Shown here piece by piece: positions 1-6,472 of a DNA stretch of 30,359 nucleotides. Positions within the stretch are counted from its first letter, which is position 1; each line of letters opens with the position of its first letter. A program made the translations under genes and the position numbers. This DNA is from a virus, in the IMG/VR virus record IMGVR_UViG_3300032084_002699, positions 1 to 30,359 of that record. The stretch is one strand, 5' to 3'. The notes beneath the pieces are model-generated. The model worked only from the letters and a program-made list of their open reading frames with translations. It did no database searches and was not told where the DNA came from.

Positions 1-330
1 TTTATCTTTACAATCTTTTTGTCTTTTCTTTTGGTCAAGATCTATTTTTGCTCTGGCTTCAACAGTTTTTTTCTTATATGCCTTATTGAAATTTTTATCT
101 TTTGAAAGTGTAGAATCCCATGATTTTATTGAATTTTTATCACCGTATTTCCAAGATCCATAGGTGATTTCTTGGTACATATTGCCTTTATAATTCCACT
201 CATGGGCATAGATCCAAATATGATCCTTTTTACCTAATCTTATACACTTATTATCAAAGGTAATTTCTTTGCTAATATCTTCCTGATACTTGTAGTTGAT
301 TTCTGATTCTAGCTTGGATAAGATATTCAC
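1..330 (-). CDS. Probable DNA primase, N-terminal part (cut by window edge)
   Basis: An open frame of 110 codons runs off the left edge. It starts with GTG at 330, ten bases after GGAG; an ATG at 346 in another frame hits a stop after 24 codons, so GTG is the better choice. The visible part contains WIYAHEWNYKGN, then YGSWKYGDKNSIKSW, then a highly charged helix (ARAKIDLDQKKRQKDCKDK). A 'gsW+.G....W.S' pattern followed by a charged helix resembles the region before the Toprim domain in TraC-like phage and plasmid primases. That is recalled family knowledge, and no catalytic motif is inside the window. The gene follows the VRR-NUC gene after 30 bases and fits as the next replication gene of the leftward early operon. 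It could be another phage replication protein. Confidence 0.5.
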   Translation of the reverse strand, partial: MNILSKLESEINYKYQEDISKEITFDNKCIRLGKKDHIWIYAHEWNYKGNMYQEITYGSWKYGDKNSIKSWDSTLSKDKNFNKAYKKKTVEARAKIDLDQKKRQKDCKDK

Positions 331-360
331 TATTAAAAAACTCCATTTTTATCGAGTGGT

Positions 361-723
361 TTAGTTTATGAGGCTTTCCACTCGATTTTTTAATTCTTCG
401 ATTTGAATATGGTAATCATCTCTGACCAGTAAGTAAATCCCACCTTTATTTTTTATGAATGATTCCCATACTTTCTGTTCTTTTGTTTGCGTTGCCTTTC
501 CTGTTTTTATCTCAATTTCAATATGTAAAAGACCGTTTTTAGTTGGAAGAATTGCATAAGCATCTGCCATGCCTTTTTTGTTAATCTTGATTCTAGCACC
601 ATTTTTTGTGAAAAATGTTCCAACGTGCCTTTCAAAGATCCTAATTCCTTTAATTTGATCATAACATTCTAATTTAAACTTTTTTAGAAGCTGTTGGTGG
701 GCGTGGTATTTATTTGTAGACAT
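361..723 (-). CDS. VRR-NUC domain nuclease
   Basis: Small PD-(D/E)xK-type nuclease of the VRR-NUC family, which includes phage structure-specific nucleases and Holliday-junction-resolvase-like enzymes. Numbered from the ATG at 723 (120 aa), the core reads KGMADAY (D54), then LHIEIEIKTGKAT (E71, K73), then Q83 in TKEQKVW, and ends with GGIYLLVRD. This is the standard 'G.aD....IE.K....Q..w' order, so the catalytic set is intact. The frame is open further upstream to an ATG at 765, but 723 has AGGA about eight bases before it and leaves only a small overlap with the helicase stop (710). It sits directly after an SF2 helicase, so it probably cuts branched DNA during replication or recombination. 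Confidence 0.82.
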   Translation of the reverse strand: MSTNKYHAHQQLLKKFKLECYDQIKGIRIFERHVGTFFTKNGARIKINKKGMADAYAILPTKNGLLHIEIEIKTGKATQTKEQKVWESFIKNKGGIYLLVRDDYHIQIEELKNRVESLIN

Positions 724-2260
724 TTTTTTGTTCCTTTTCCATGTTCTTCTTAACAATTTTCCCAACCCAGCTTGGAATTTTTAAATCTGGGTACTCATAA
801 ACAACATCACCAAAATCTTCATATATCTTAAAGAAAGGAAAATTAGGCTTTAATCCTTTTTCAAGTTTTATCTTTTCATATTCTAAAAGTCGGCGTTTTA
901 TATTTCCGAACTCATCATAAGGAACTATTGTACCATCTTTCTTTTTTACAGTCCTTTCAACTTTTTCGTTTTCATATCCACATTCAGGACATTTTTTTAA
1001 ATGTGCCAAAAAGTCTCTAAAACATTGTTTACATGATTTTAATTTAAGTTCATTACTTTCAATTTTCTTTTTCTTTTCAACGTCTTCTTTACTTAGAACC
1101 GCATGACGTTCTTTTAATGGATGGCCGTGATTTTGGCCCTCATAACTTATATTGTTTCCGTTATCTATGAATATCGCCTTAGTTTTAACAAAAAGAGGCC
1201 TATCATAATCACAAACAGGACATTTATCAGAGTTGTCATAAGTGGTCTTACACTTTCCGCAGATCCGGCAAGGTCTTAAAATTCTTCCCCATTGCTGAAC
1301 AGCTAGAATTTCTGATTTTGTAGGGCGACCAAAAAGGCCAACAATAGCTTCAGGACAATCAACACCAGTGCTAAAAATATTCACATTACAAAGAACAAAA
1401 GGCTCACCACTTAATAAATGAATCTTAACCTGAGCCAAGGCATAATCACGATCTTTTTGATTTGTAGATTCGTCACAATGTATGGCCCTTATTCCTTGAT
1501 TATTAAATTCTTGGCATACAGTTATAGAGTGCTCTTTATCGACTCCAAAGAATATAGCAGGATAATTCTCACCATATTTTTTATAGCTTTCCACAACATC
1601 ACCAACAATTTCAAGCTCTCTCATTCTCTCTGAAAGTTGTCCTTGATTAAAATCAGCTCCAACGGTTCTAATATCTGACAGATCTGTATCAAAGGCAGGA
1701 ATATAAATTTCAGGCTCAACTAAAAACCCCTCTTCAACTAACTGCTTAATTTCTATTGGCTTTACACAGCAATCCCAAAAATCATGGACTTTTCTACCAA
1801 CAGCAAAGGGAGTTGCTGTTAAACCAAAGTAAAGTTCTGCATTTAGTTTTTCAAAGAATTTTCTATAACTTGGTGAGGTAGTATCATGTGCCTCATCTAC
1901 AACAACAGCATAAAACCTTGCTAGAAATTGAATATCTTTTCTTCTTGAAATTGTATCAATAGAGCATATCTGAAGATCTTTATTTGGATCAAAACCCTTT
2001 GAATTTCCCATTACAATAGATGAATCAACACCATGTTTTGTAAAATGTTTTTGGGCCTGAAAGACCAGCTGCCGTCGTCGCATAACTAAGATAACAGGTC
2101 TTTTGCCTTTTATTAGATTATAAACCATGTGAAGAAAAATAATTGATTTCCCTCCACCAGTGGCCATAAAGAAAAGGATCTTCCGAAAACCATCAGAAAA
2201 AGCCTTTCTGGTTAGATTTAAACCCTTTTTTTGATAATGTCTTGGATCTGGTAAACTCAT
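710..2260 (-). CDS. SF2 DEAH-box helicase with two C-terminal zinc fingers
   Basis: ATP-dependent DNA or RNA unwinding enzyme, 516 aa. Seen in order: Q-like PRHYQ (10), Walker A ATGGGKS (33-39), DEAH (122-125), LTATP (147-151), GVDCPEA (299-305) and motif VI QQWGRILRP (322-330, QxxGRxxR). All motifs look intact. Two Cys clusters follow: CRICGKC with CPVC (331-350), fused directly to motif VI, and CKQC with CPEC (410-427), both likely zinc ribbons. Phage helicases of this layout act in recombination-dependent replication, like T4 UvsW. The start ATG overlaps the stop of the HicA-like gene (ATGA), so translation is probably coupled. Confidence 0.9.
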   Translation of the reverse strand: MSLPDPRHYQKKGLNLTRKAFSDGFRKILFFMATGGGKSIIFLHMVYNLIKGKRPVILVMRRRQLVFQAQKHFTKHGVDSSIVMGNSKGFDPNKDLQICSIDTISRRKDIQFLARFYAVVVDEAHDTTSPSYRKFFEKLNAELYFGLTATPFAVGRKVHDFWDCCVKPIEIKQLVEEGFLVEPEIYIPAFDTDLSDIRTVGADFNQGQLSERMRELEIVGDVVESYKKYGENYPAIFFGVDKEHSITVCQEFNNQGIRAIHCDESTNQKDRDYALAQVKIHLLSGEPFVLCNVNIFSTGVDCPEAIVGLFGRPTKSEILAVQQWGRILRPCRICGKCKTTYDNSDKCPVCDYDRPLFVKTKAIFIDNGNNISYEGQNHGHPLKERHAVLSKEDVEKKKKIESNELKLKSCKQCFRDFLAHLKKCPECGYENEKVERTVKKKDGTIVPYDEFGNIKRRLLEYEKIKLEKGLKPNFPFFKIYEDFGDVVYEYPDLKIPSWVGKIVKKNMEKEQKNVYK

Positions 2261-2448
2261 TCTTTTAAACCATTTTCCTTAATAAGTCTTCGACACATTG
2301 GAGTACAAAGATCCTTACCGCCACTTGTTGGTAAAGCAATTGTTCTTCCGTCCTCATGCTTATAAACGTGGTGCTTTCTTGTTCTGTCCAAATAAAATCC
2401 ATTTTTCCTTAATAATTTAACAAACTTTTTATAAGTGTAAGCTTTCAT
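2257..2448 (-). CDS. HicA-like mRNA interferase fold protein
   Basis: 63-aa protein with the HicA layout: FVKLLRKNGFYLDR, then the region around the catalytic His (RKHHVYKH, H26/H27), TIALP, and a C-terminal RRLIKENGL helix. HicA toxins have a dsRBD-like fold and cleave mRNA, and they are normally paired with a HicB antitoxin. No HicB-like frame is seen on either side; the neighbours are a C39-like peptidase and a helicase. The usual GSHH is KHH here, so the key histidine is kept. AGGA lies seven bases before the ATG. It may be an active toxin, an RNA-binding derivative, or a host-takeover factor. Confidence 0.72.
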   Translation of the reverse strand: MKAYTYKKFVKLLRKNGFYLDRTRKHHVYKHEDGRTIALPTSGGKDLCTPMCRRLIKENGLKE

Positions 2449-2456
2449 TAACCGTC

Positions 2457-2900
2457 CTAGTTATTTTCTATGTACTCCCAATCAAAATGATTAAAATAAT
2501 GACTAGGGAGCTCTACCTTAAGATCCCTTTTGCATATAATTGAATCTGCCATTGGAAAACCATTTACAAAATCTTTTGTACTGTAAGTTTTAAATCTTGA
2601 TGGATCATATATTTTTTCACCATTCCAATAAATATAATGAAAGGCCTTTCTATTTTTTCCTATCGCTGGAACGGACAAAATAGCTGGAGTATTTGGAAGA
2701 AGAGTAAAAACTTGCATTGGTTCATATCCGCATGATTTAAGGATTTTTGCCAATTCAACATTATTCATTCCATCAACAGGGGTTCTTCTTTTTAAATCTT
2801 CTTGAACTAAATATTCAGAAGTTTCATAAGGAACACCCATAAACATTGCTAAGCAAGCTACGCCGCAATCTCCAGAATTTCTTTGCTTAATAAGAGTCAC
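2457..2900 (-). CDS. Stand-alone C39-like cysteine peptidase
   Basis: 147-aa papain-fold protein resembling peptidase family C39, known from bacteriocin-processing ABC transporters and from stand-alone C39-like proteins. The N-terminus has the signature Q6, then DCGVACLAM with C12; a histidine follows in AFHYIYW (H88) and an aspartate in IYDPS (D99). The full Gln-Cys-His-Asp set is therefore present. No membrane segment, ABC domain or signal peptide is seen, so it acts in the cytoplasm. The start is GTG at 2900, with AGGAG seven to eight bases before it. It overlaps the end of the upstream gene. The substrate is unknown; possibilities are host-takeover proteolysis or maturation of a phage protein. 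Confidence 0.78.
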   Translation of the reverse strand: MTLIKQRNSGDCGVACLAMFMGVPYETSEYLVQEDLKRRTPVDGMNNVELAKILKSCGYEPMQVFTLLPNTPAILSVPAIGKNRKAFHYIYWNGEKIYDPSRFKTYSTKDFVNGFPMADSIICKRDLKVELPSHYFNHFDWEYIENN

Positions 2901-3207
2901 TAAAATACTCCTGATCAGTTAAAAGGCCTTTCTTCATTAACTCATCTTTTAAAGTCTCTTTTATTTTATCCCAAGAATATCTCTTATTCTTCATTTCAAT
3001 AAAAAGATTAAGGCAAGAAATTAAGTTAACCGAGTTATTTACACTCTTTTTATTTGCTCCAAGTTTTAAGAACGGCTCTCTTTTAGACTTCTGTTCTACG
3101 TTCAACTTGTCCCGATACCACTTCGCAAAGTCCATCACCTCTTTGCTCAGTGGATTGTTCTTGTAACTTCTGGTTGTCTCTTTTTCGCTTATTACGCATT
3201 TTTTCAT
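2887..3207 (-). CDS. Hypothetical small protein overlapping the HNH gene
   Basis: 106-aa unrecognised protein, charged, with a C-terminal region CLNLFIEMKNKRYSWDK followed by ETLKDELMKKGLLTDQEYF. The start at 3207 has GGAG five bases upstream. A second ATG at 3135 also has AGAGG, but too close to work well. The first 125 bases overlap the 3' end of the HNH gene in another frame. The ending (LMKKGLLTD) resembles that of the 98-aa protein upstream (MMDKGLLTN), which hints at a distant relationship or a shared binding motif. Function unknown. Confidence 0.6.
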   Translation of the reverse strand: MKKCVISEKETTRSYKNNPLSKEVMDFAKWYRDKLNVEQKSKREPFLKLGANKKSVNNSVNLISCLNLFIEMKNKRYSWDKIKETLKDELMKKGLLTDQEYFSDSY

Positions 3208-3526
3208 CTTTTCTCCAGTGGTTCTGGTTTTGACTAGGAGTTAATCTTTCAAGATTATCAATATGATTATTGGTGGTATCTCTATCAATATGATTAATTT
3301 CATAACCATCTATAGGGCCTAAGAAGCAAGCTGCTATAAGCCTTTGAAGAGTCCATTTTTTAGATTTTCCACGATAATAAAGACGAACACAAAGATCATA
3401 ACCACCACCCCTTCTTTCTCTTTTTTCTTTTCTTAGAGGTTTTCCTTTTTTACCTAATACCGTTCCATCACGATATATCGCATATCCATGGAAAATTATA
3501 AATTCTCTTGTACACCTATTTTCCAT
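3083..3526 (-). CDS. HNH homing endonuclease (NUMOD4-HNH type)
   Basis: 147-aa DNA endonuclease of the free-standing phage HNH type. The N-terminal part (GYAIYRDGTVLGKKGKPL) matches the NUMOD4-like DNA-binding start. The nuclease core is INHIDRDTTNNHIDNLERLT, with H79, N87, N91, N100 and H103 forming the HNH metal site. After about residue 105 it becomes basic and low-complexity, and this tail is read out of frame through the first 125 bases of the next gene. No good ribosome binding site precedes the ATG at 3526; translation may be coupled to the 98-aa gene that stops two bases before it. Such genes are usually selfish mobile elements within phage genomes. Confidence 0.87.
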   Translation of the reverse strand: MENRCTREFIIFHGYAIYRDGTVLGKKGKPLRKEKRERRGGGYDLCVRLYYRGKSKKWTLQRLIAACFLGPIDGYEINHIDRDTTNNHIDNLERLTPSQNQNHWRKDEKMRNKRKRDNQKLQEQSTEQRGDGLCEVVSGQVERRTEV

Positions 3527-3527
3527 A

Positions 3528-3824
3528 TTAATTAGTAAGAAGACCTTTATCCATCATTGATTTCTTAACCGCCTTACCTAATTCTTCCCAATACTTTTCA
3601 AAATCACTTTGCTTTAAGTAAAGGGCATTGAAGTTGCAGGCCAATTGCTCACACTCATATTCGTCGTACCAATTCGTTACAGGAACTTCCACTCCAAAAT
3701 CTGTTTTTTGCATTTCTTGCTTAGGAGAATTTCTTCTCTGAAGAACTATTGCCTGAGCAAAAATCTGAACCTTATATGCCGAGCTCTGTTCTGGATTGGT
3801 TGCCTGTTCGTTTGTAACTGCCAT
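3528..3824 (-). CDS. Hypothetical protein, 98 aa
   Basis: Unrecognised soluble protein in the early operon. The middle (NWYDEYECEQLACNFNALY) is acidic and aromatic, and the C-terminus is a probable amphipathic helix ending MMDKGLLTN. TAGGAAA lies eight bases before the ATG, so the start is well supported. It overlaps the 3' end of the DEDDh exonuclease by 53 bases. It could be an accessory factor of that exonuclease or of the SSB-like protein; nothing in the sequence proves this. Confidence 0.6.
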   Translation of the reverse strand: MAVTNEQATNPEQSSAYKVQIFAQAIVLQRRNSPKQEMQKTDFGVEVPVTNWYDEYECEQLACNFNALYLKQSDFEKYWEELGKAVKKSMMDKGLLTN

Positions 3825-4431
3825 TAAAATTTCCTATGTTAAAAAGAGCTTCTTTACTCCATAGCTCTTTACTTGTTATTAAATTATCAAATATTCTTTC
3901 TGTAGCCTCAACGTCTTCTTTTGCATTATGGTGATTAAAATCATCATCAAACAAATATTTATAAAGCGTTTTAAGCTTATAGTTTTCTGATGGTATCCTT
4001 AAGTTTTTAGCTATTGTGTGAGTGGATATCCATTTTAATTGTTTCTGAAGTAACCAGTAGTAAGTTTGGTCTTGAAATTGGGATGAACGAGCAAAAGCCA
4101 CCTGTTCAATAACTTGCTTATCAAAATAGCCATAAGTTCCAAAAACAAGGTGATTGGCATGGCAACAAAATAATCCATCCCCATATTTAGAAAGATACTG
4201 TAAAAGTTTACGAAAAGAATCCCATTTATCATCAAAGGTATCGCAATCTTCAATGCTGAGCTTGTGGATAGAATAACTGTCATGCAAATACTTTTCAGGG
4301 CGAAAAGTAAGATAAGACTCATTAATAATGGAAAAATCATTCAACCTCCGTGTTCGTAAAAATACCGTCAAAATCTCAGCAGAATTTGGGTTTTTACTCG
4401 TAGTTTCTAAATCTAAAAAAGTTATTTTCAT
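3772..4431 (-). CDS. DnaQ-like DEDDh 3'-5' exonuclease
   Basis: Proofreading-type exonuclease, 219 aa from the ATG at 4431. ExoI motif FLDLETT (D7, E9), ExoII region CHANHLVFGTYGYFD (D104), and ExoIII HHNAKED (H168, D173; HxAxxD) give all five DEDDh residues. The family removes nucleotides from 3' ends using two metal ions, and in phages it supports replication or host DNA breakdown. The frame is open to a GTG at 4449, but that codon lies inside a stable hairpin and has no ribosome site; the ATG at 4431 comes just after the hairpin, also without a clear Shine-Dalgarno, so translation efficiency may depend on the structure. It follows the SSB-like gene in the early operon. Confidence 0.87.
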   Translation of the reverse strand: MKITFLDLETTSKNPNSAEILTVFLRTRRLNDFSIINESYLTFRPEKYLHDSYSIHKLSIEDCDTFDDKWDSFRKLLQYLSKYGDGLFCCHANHLVFGTYGYFDKQVIEQVAFARSSQFQDQTYYWLLQKQLKWISTHTIAKNLRIPSENYKLKTLYKYLFDDDFNHHNAKEDVEATERIFDNLITSKELWSKEALFNIGNFNGSYKRTGNQSRTELGI

Positions 4432-4440
4432 AAATTTAAA

Positions 4441-4462
4441 GGACCGCACCGAAGTACGGCCC
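4441..4462 (-). promoter_or_regulatory. Stable hairpin with UUCG tetraloop
   Basis: Read on the minus strand this is GGGCCGTAC, TTCG, GTGCGGTCC: a nine-pair stem (two G-U pairs) closed by the extra-stable cUUCGg loop. It starts nine bases after the stop of the SSB-like gene and ends ten bases before the ATG of the exonuclease. The following sequence is only moderately T-rich (TTTAAATTT), so it is a weak terminator candidate. It could equally be an RNA 3'-end stabiliser for the SSB-like message or a translation control element for the exonuclease. Confidence 0.75.
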
Positions 4463-4470
4463 TGAGTTAT

Positions 4471-5037
4471 CTAAAAAGGAATATCGTCTGCGGTAAAGTC
4501 TGAATCAGAACCAGAAGTATCTTCTTGTTTCTCATCTTTCTTTTTACTAGAACCTTTGTTAGTTCCGAGCTCTTTTTGAAGCTTAAGTAACTCTCCATCT
4601 AGTCCAAGAGACTTAAACTTAACAACAGCTTGCTTATGATCAAATTTAGCAGGACCATAACCAATATTTACAAACTTAACCTTAGCTGACGTTCCTGTTG
4701 TACCGTCTTCTTTGTCAAATTCCTCATGCTCAACAACAATCTTAATACCTTCAACAACATTAAATAGATCTTCAACGTCTTTGTTAGTATCTGAAAGATC
4801 GGCAAGACTTCTACCAGCAAAACCAAGCTTAACAAGAGTTTTCATATTCTCTTTAGCAAGGGTAGTTTCTTTTCCATCTTTAACAAAAGTGCTATCTGTA
4901 AGATAAGCAATCCAAAAAATTGTTTCACCATCTACAGTTTCAAATTCAACACCATAATACGGTGTTTTCTTTTCTGCTGATTCACCTGTAAAAGCAGCAA
5001 TAATGCGCCTTACGCTGTGACTTCCTTCTGCAATCAT
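4471..5037 (-). CDS. SSB-like single-stranded DNA-binding protein
   Basis: 188-aa protein. The N-terminal two thirds look like an all-beta domain (HSVRRIIAAFTG, then TIFWIAYLT, then IKIVVEHEEF, then SAKVKFVNIGYG). They are followed by a Lys/Glu/Ser-rich linker and the C-terminal tip SDFTADDIPF. A flexible acidic tail ending DDIPF is the hallmark of bacterial SSBs, where it recruits partner proteins. The fold is not classical SSB and may belong to a phage SSB family. AAAGGAG before the ATG supports the start. Its place directly after the Sak4-like ATPase fits a recombination role: coating ssDNA and loading the annealing or recombinase protein. Confidence 0.75.
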   Translation of the reverse strand: MIAEGSHSVRRIIAAFTGESAEKKTPYYGVEFETVDGETIFWIAYLTDSTFVKDGKETTLAKENMKTLVKLGFAGRSLADLSDTNKDVEDLFNVVEGIKIVVEHEEFDKEDGTTGTSAKVKFVNIGYGPAKFDHKQAVVKFKSLGLDGELLKLQKELGTNKGSSKKKDEKQEDTSGSDSDFTADDIPF

Positions 5038-5052
5038 ATTTTCTCCTTTAGA

Positions 5053-6045
5053 TTAGGCTAAAATGCCATTAATCTTGTTTAATATTCTTGTTAGCTCCTT
5101 CTCGTTCCCCTTTGCTCTAGTAAAAGAAGAACTTACCGCTACCTTTAATTCTTCTGGAAGCTTTGGAAGCTTGTCTTTAATCTGGCCAATAAGATCCATA
5201 GCGGCAGGGCTAAATTCTTCACCTTTTTTCTCGGCCTGTTTTTTAGCTCCTTTAAAATGCTTAAGAACATGATCCCTAACGACTCCCCAAGTTCCTTCCT
5301 TATGAAATTCAATCTCATAAGGCATATCAAAACGGTTTTTAGCAACATGAGAAGGACGTTCTTCTGTGTAGATCATTCTTAGACCATCAGCACCTTCAGC
5401 ATATTCTTTACCAGAACTTGTTTCAGCTCTAACTAAGAAATAGTTAGCAAAAAGAATAGCACTTACCCAATCTTCAAATATCCCTTTAACTTTTTTATGG
5501 AGTGCTGTCTCATAATGATCATAACTGGTTAGAGTCATTGCTTCTTCATGCTTAACTTTTGAAGAATGACAAAGAAGAACAACATTCATACCCTTTTGAT
5601 CTCTAAGAGGAATTAGATATTTGTCTCTAATATTTAAAAACATATTAGAAAGTTTTTCGTACCCTTTACCGTAACCACCAAAGGCAGTAGCAAGAGTTTT
5701 TCCTTTTTGATTTGGATCATTAAGAATGAATTGTTCAGCAATTTGCTCAAGACCATCAACAGTATCAAGAACTAAGGTTTTATAATCGTGGTCTTCCTTA
5801 AGTAAACTTTCAAGAATGTTCACAAGCCCTAATTGTTGTTCTGCTTCTGACTTTTTGCCGTCAACCTCCCAAGTTTTAATCTTAAATCGAGGAACATCAA
5901 GTTCATCGTTTTCTTCATTACCAACATAAACTGGGCTTGGAGACTCAGCAGCAAAGGTAGATTTACCTATACCATGTGGCGCATGCATCATAATTGCAAG
6001 CGGTTTCAGCTTGCGTCCTTTTTGAACCTTTTTAAGTAAGCTCAT
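5053..6045 (-). CDS. Sak4-like RecA-fold ATPase (AAA_24 family)
   Basis: 330-aa phage nucleotide-binding protein. Walker A APHGIGKST (22-30), Walker B TLVLDTVDG (90-97) and a sensor strand VVLLCHSSK (155-163) form one RecA-type core. The family (AAA_24, including phage Sak4) binds ssDNA with ATP and promotes strand annealing, often together with an SSB and a YqaJ or RecE-type exonuclease; both partners are in this window. The C-terminal 80 residues are Lys-rich and helical. The start ATG overlaps the stop of the 53-aa Cro-like gene (ATGA), and AAAGGAG lies within the end of that gene, so the two are translated together. Confidence 0.85.
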   Translation of the reverse strand: MSLLKKVQKGRKLKPLAIMMHAPHGIGKSTFAAESPSPVYVGNEENDELDVPRFKIKTWEVDGKKSEAEQQLGLVNILESLLKEDHDYKTLVLDTVDGLEQIAEQFILNDPNQKGKTLATAFGGYGKGYEKLSNMFLNIRDKYLIPLRDQKGMNVVLLCHSSKVKHEEAMTLTSYDHYETALHKKVKGIFEDWVSAILFANYFLVRAETSSGKEYAEGADGLRMIYTEERPSHVAKNRFDMPYEIEFHKEGTWGVVRDHVLKHFKGAKKQAEKKGEEFSPAAMDLIGQIKDKLPKLPEELKVAVSSSFTRAKGNEKELTRILNKINGILA

Positions 6046-6203
6046 TTTAACTCCTTTATCGTATCAAGATATTTACTTGGAATCATTTTTCTCTGAAACC
6101 ATGCATCTATCGTTCTTGTATCTGTAACTTCTAAACTAACAGCTACTTTAGCCTTGCCGTATTTATCAATAAGCTTTTTAAGCTTCTCCAAATACTCTTT
6201 CAT
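6042..6203 (-). CDS. Small Cro-like helix-turn-helix protein (53 aa)
   Basis: A 53-codon frame that short-ORF filters miss. It begins MKEYLEKLKKLIDKYGKAK and continues VAVSLEVTDTRTIDAWFQR, KMIPSKYLDTIKELK. The pattern 'YG...vA..L.Vtd.rTI..W....iPs+yl..i' is that of XRE/Cro-type and YdaS-type DNA-binding helix-turn-helix proteins, with the recognition helix around TRTIDAWFQ. AAGG lies about seven bases before the ATG, and the gene ends in an ATGA overlap with the ATPase gene. It is the first gene of the leftward early operon, right beside the TGTCAAC repeats of the control region, so it is the obvious candidate to bind them, repressing one or both early promoters as Cro does. No larger repressor gene is visible here. 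Confidence 0.78.
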   Translation of the reverse strand: MKEYLEKLKKLIDKYGKAKVAVSLEVTDTRTIDAWFQRKMIPSKYLDTIKELK

Positions 6204-6233
6204 TTGTCAACCTTTTTTGTAGTACATTTTTTG

Positions 6234-6260
6234 TTGACACAATAATTGCAAACTTATAAA
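6234..6260 (+). promoter_or_regulatory. Probable rightward early promoter
   Basis: TTGACA at 6234-6239 and TATAAA at 6255-6260 with 15 bases between (an alternative TAAAAA gives 17). Transcription would start near 6267 and run into the 58-aa and YqaJ genes. The short spacing is a weakness; the perfect -35 is a strength. Confidence 0.5.
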
Positions 6261-6271
6261 AAGATTGTCAA
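6242..6271 (-). promoter_or_regulatory. Possible leftward early promoter
   Basis: On the minus strand TTGACA lies at 6271-6266, with AT-rich candidates for the -10 (around AATTAT) 16 to 18 bases further on, near 6242-6249. The -10 is poor. It would drive the Cro-like gene and the whole early operon, and it overlaps the rightward promoter. Confidence 0.35.
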
Positions 6272-6293
6272 CAAATAAAAAAGGAGATTTTTT

Positions 6294-6470
6294 ATGTCTA
6301 AACAGTACACAGTAAGGGAGTTTATCAGGCTGACTCCACCACAAAAACAAAGGCTTCAGAAAAGAGATCTAAAGCAATACAACGAATTGGTTCAAAAAAT
6401 GGAAAAACAATTTCCAAAAGAAGATCCAGATATTGCAGAGGTCGTAAACTCAAACCCAAAGGTTAGATAG
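6294..6470 (+). CDS. Hypothetical 58-aa protein, first gene of rightward operon
   Basis: Short frame starting MSKQYTVREFIRLTP and ending VVNSNPKVR, with AAGGAG eight bases before the ATG, so it is almost certainly translated. It is rich in Lys and Gln, predicted mostly helical, and has no motif I recognise. Its stop is two bases before the start of the YqaJ exonuclease, so the two are cotranscribed and probably coupled. It could be a partner of the exonuclease or an early regulator. Confidence 0.7.
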   Translation: MSKQYTVREFIRLTPPQKQRLQKRDLKQYNELVQKMEKQFPKEDPDIAEVVNSNPKVR

Positions 6471-6472
6471 TT

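Larger units (their letters stand above)
6204..6293. promoter_or_regulatory. Divergent early control region with TGTCAAC operator-like repeats
   Basis: The 90 bases between the two early operons contain the heptamer TGTCAAC three times: 6205-6211 (plus), 6233-6239 (inverted, GTTGACA) and 6266-6272 (plus). The second and third extend to ten matching bases (TTTGTTGACA and TGTCAACAAA), forming an inverted repeat with 26 bases between. Each half also carries a perfect TTGACA -35 box for a promoter pointing towards the other, so two early promoters would overlap head-to-head. The first copy lies between ribosome site and ATG of the Cro-like gene. A protein bound to these repeats would control both directions; operator use is inferred. 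Confidence 0.6.

Noticed and set aside
322-346. ATG at 346 as start of the left-edge gene
   Set aside because: Its frame stops after 24 codons; the GTG at 330 opens the long frame.
4035-4340. 101-aa hydrophobic minus-strand frame resembling a membrane protein
   Set aside because: Same strand but different frame inside the DEDDh exonuclease, whose five catalytic residues prove its own frame. Hydrophobicity comes from the frame shift.
4432-4449. GTG at 4449 as start of the exonuclease
   Set aside because: It lies inside the stem of the hairpin and has no ribosome site; the ATG at 4431 begins exactly at the family's first strand (KITFLDLETT).
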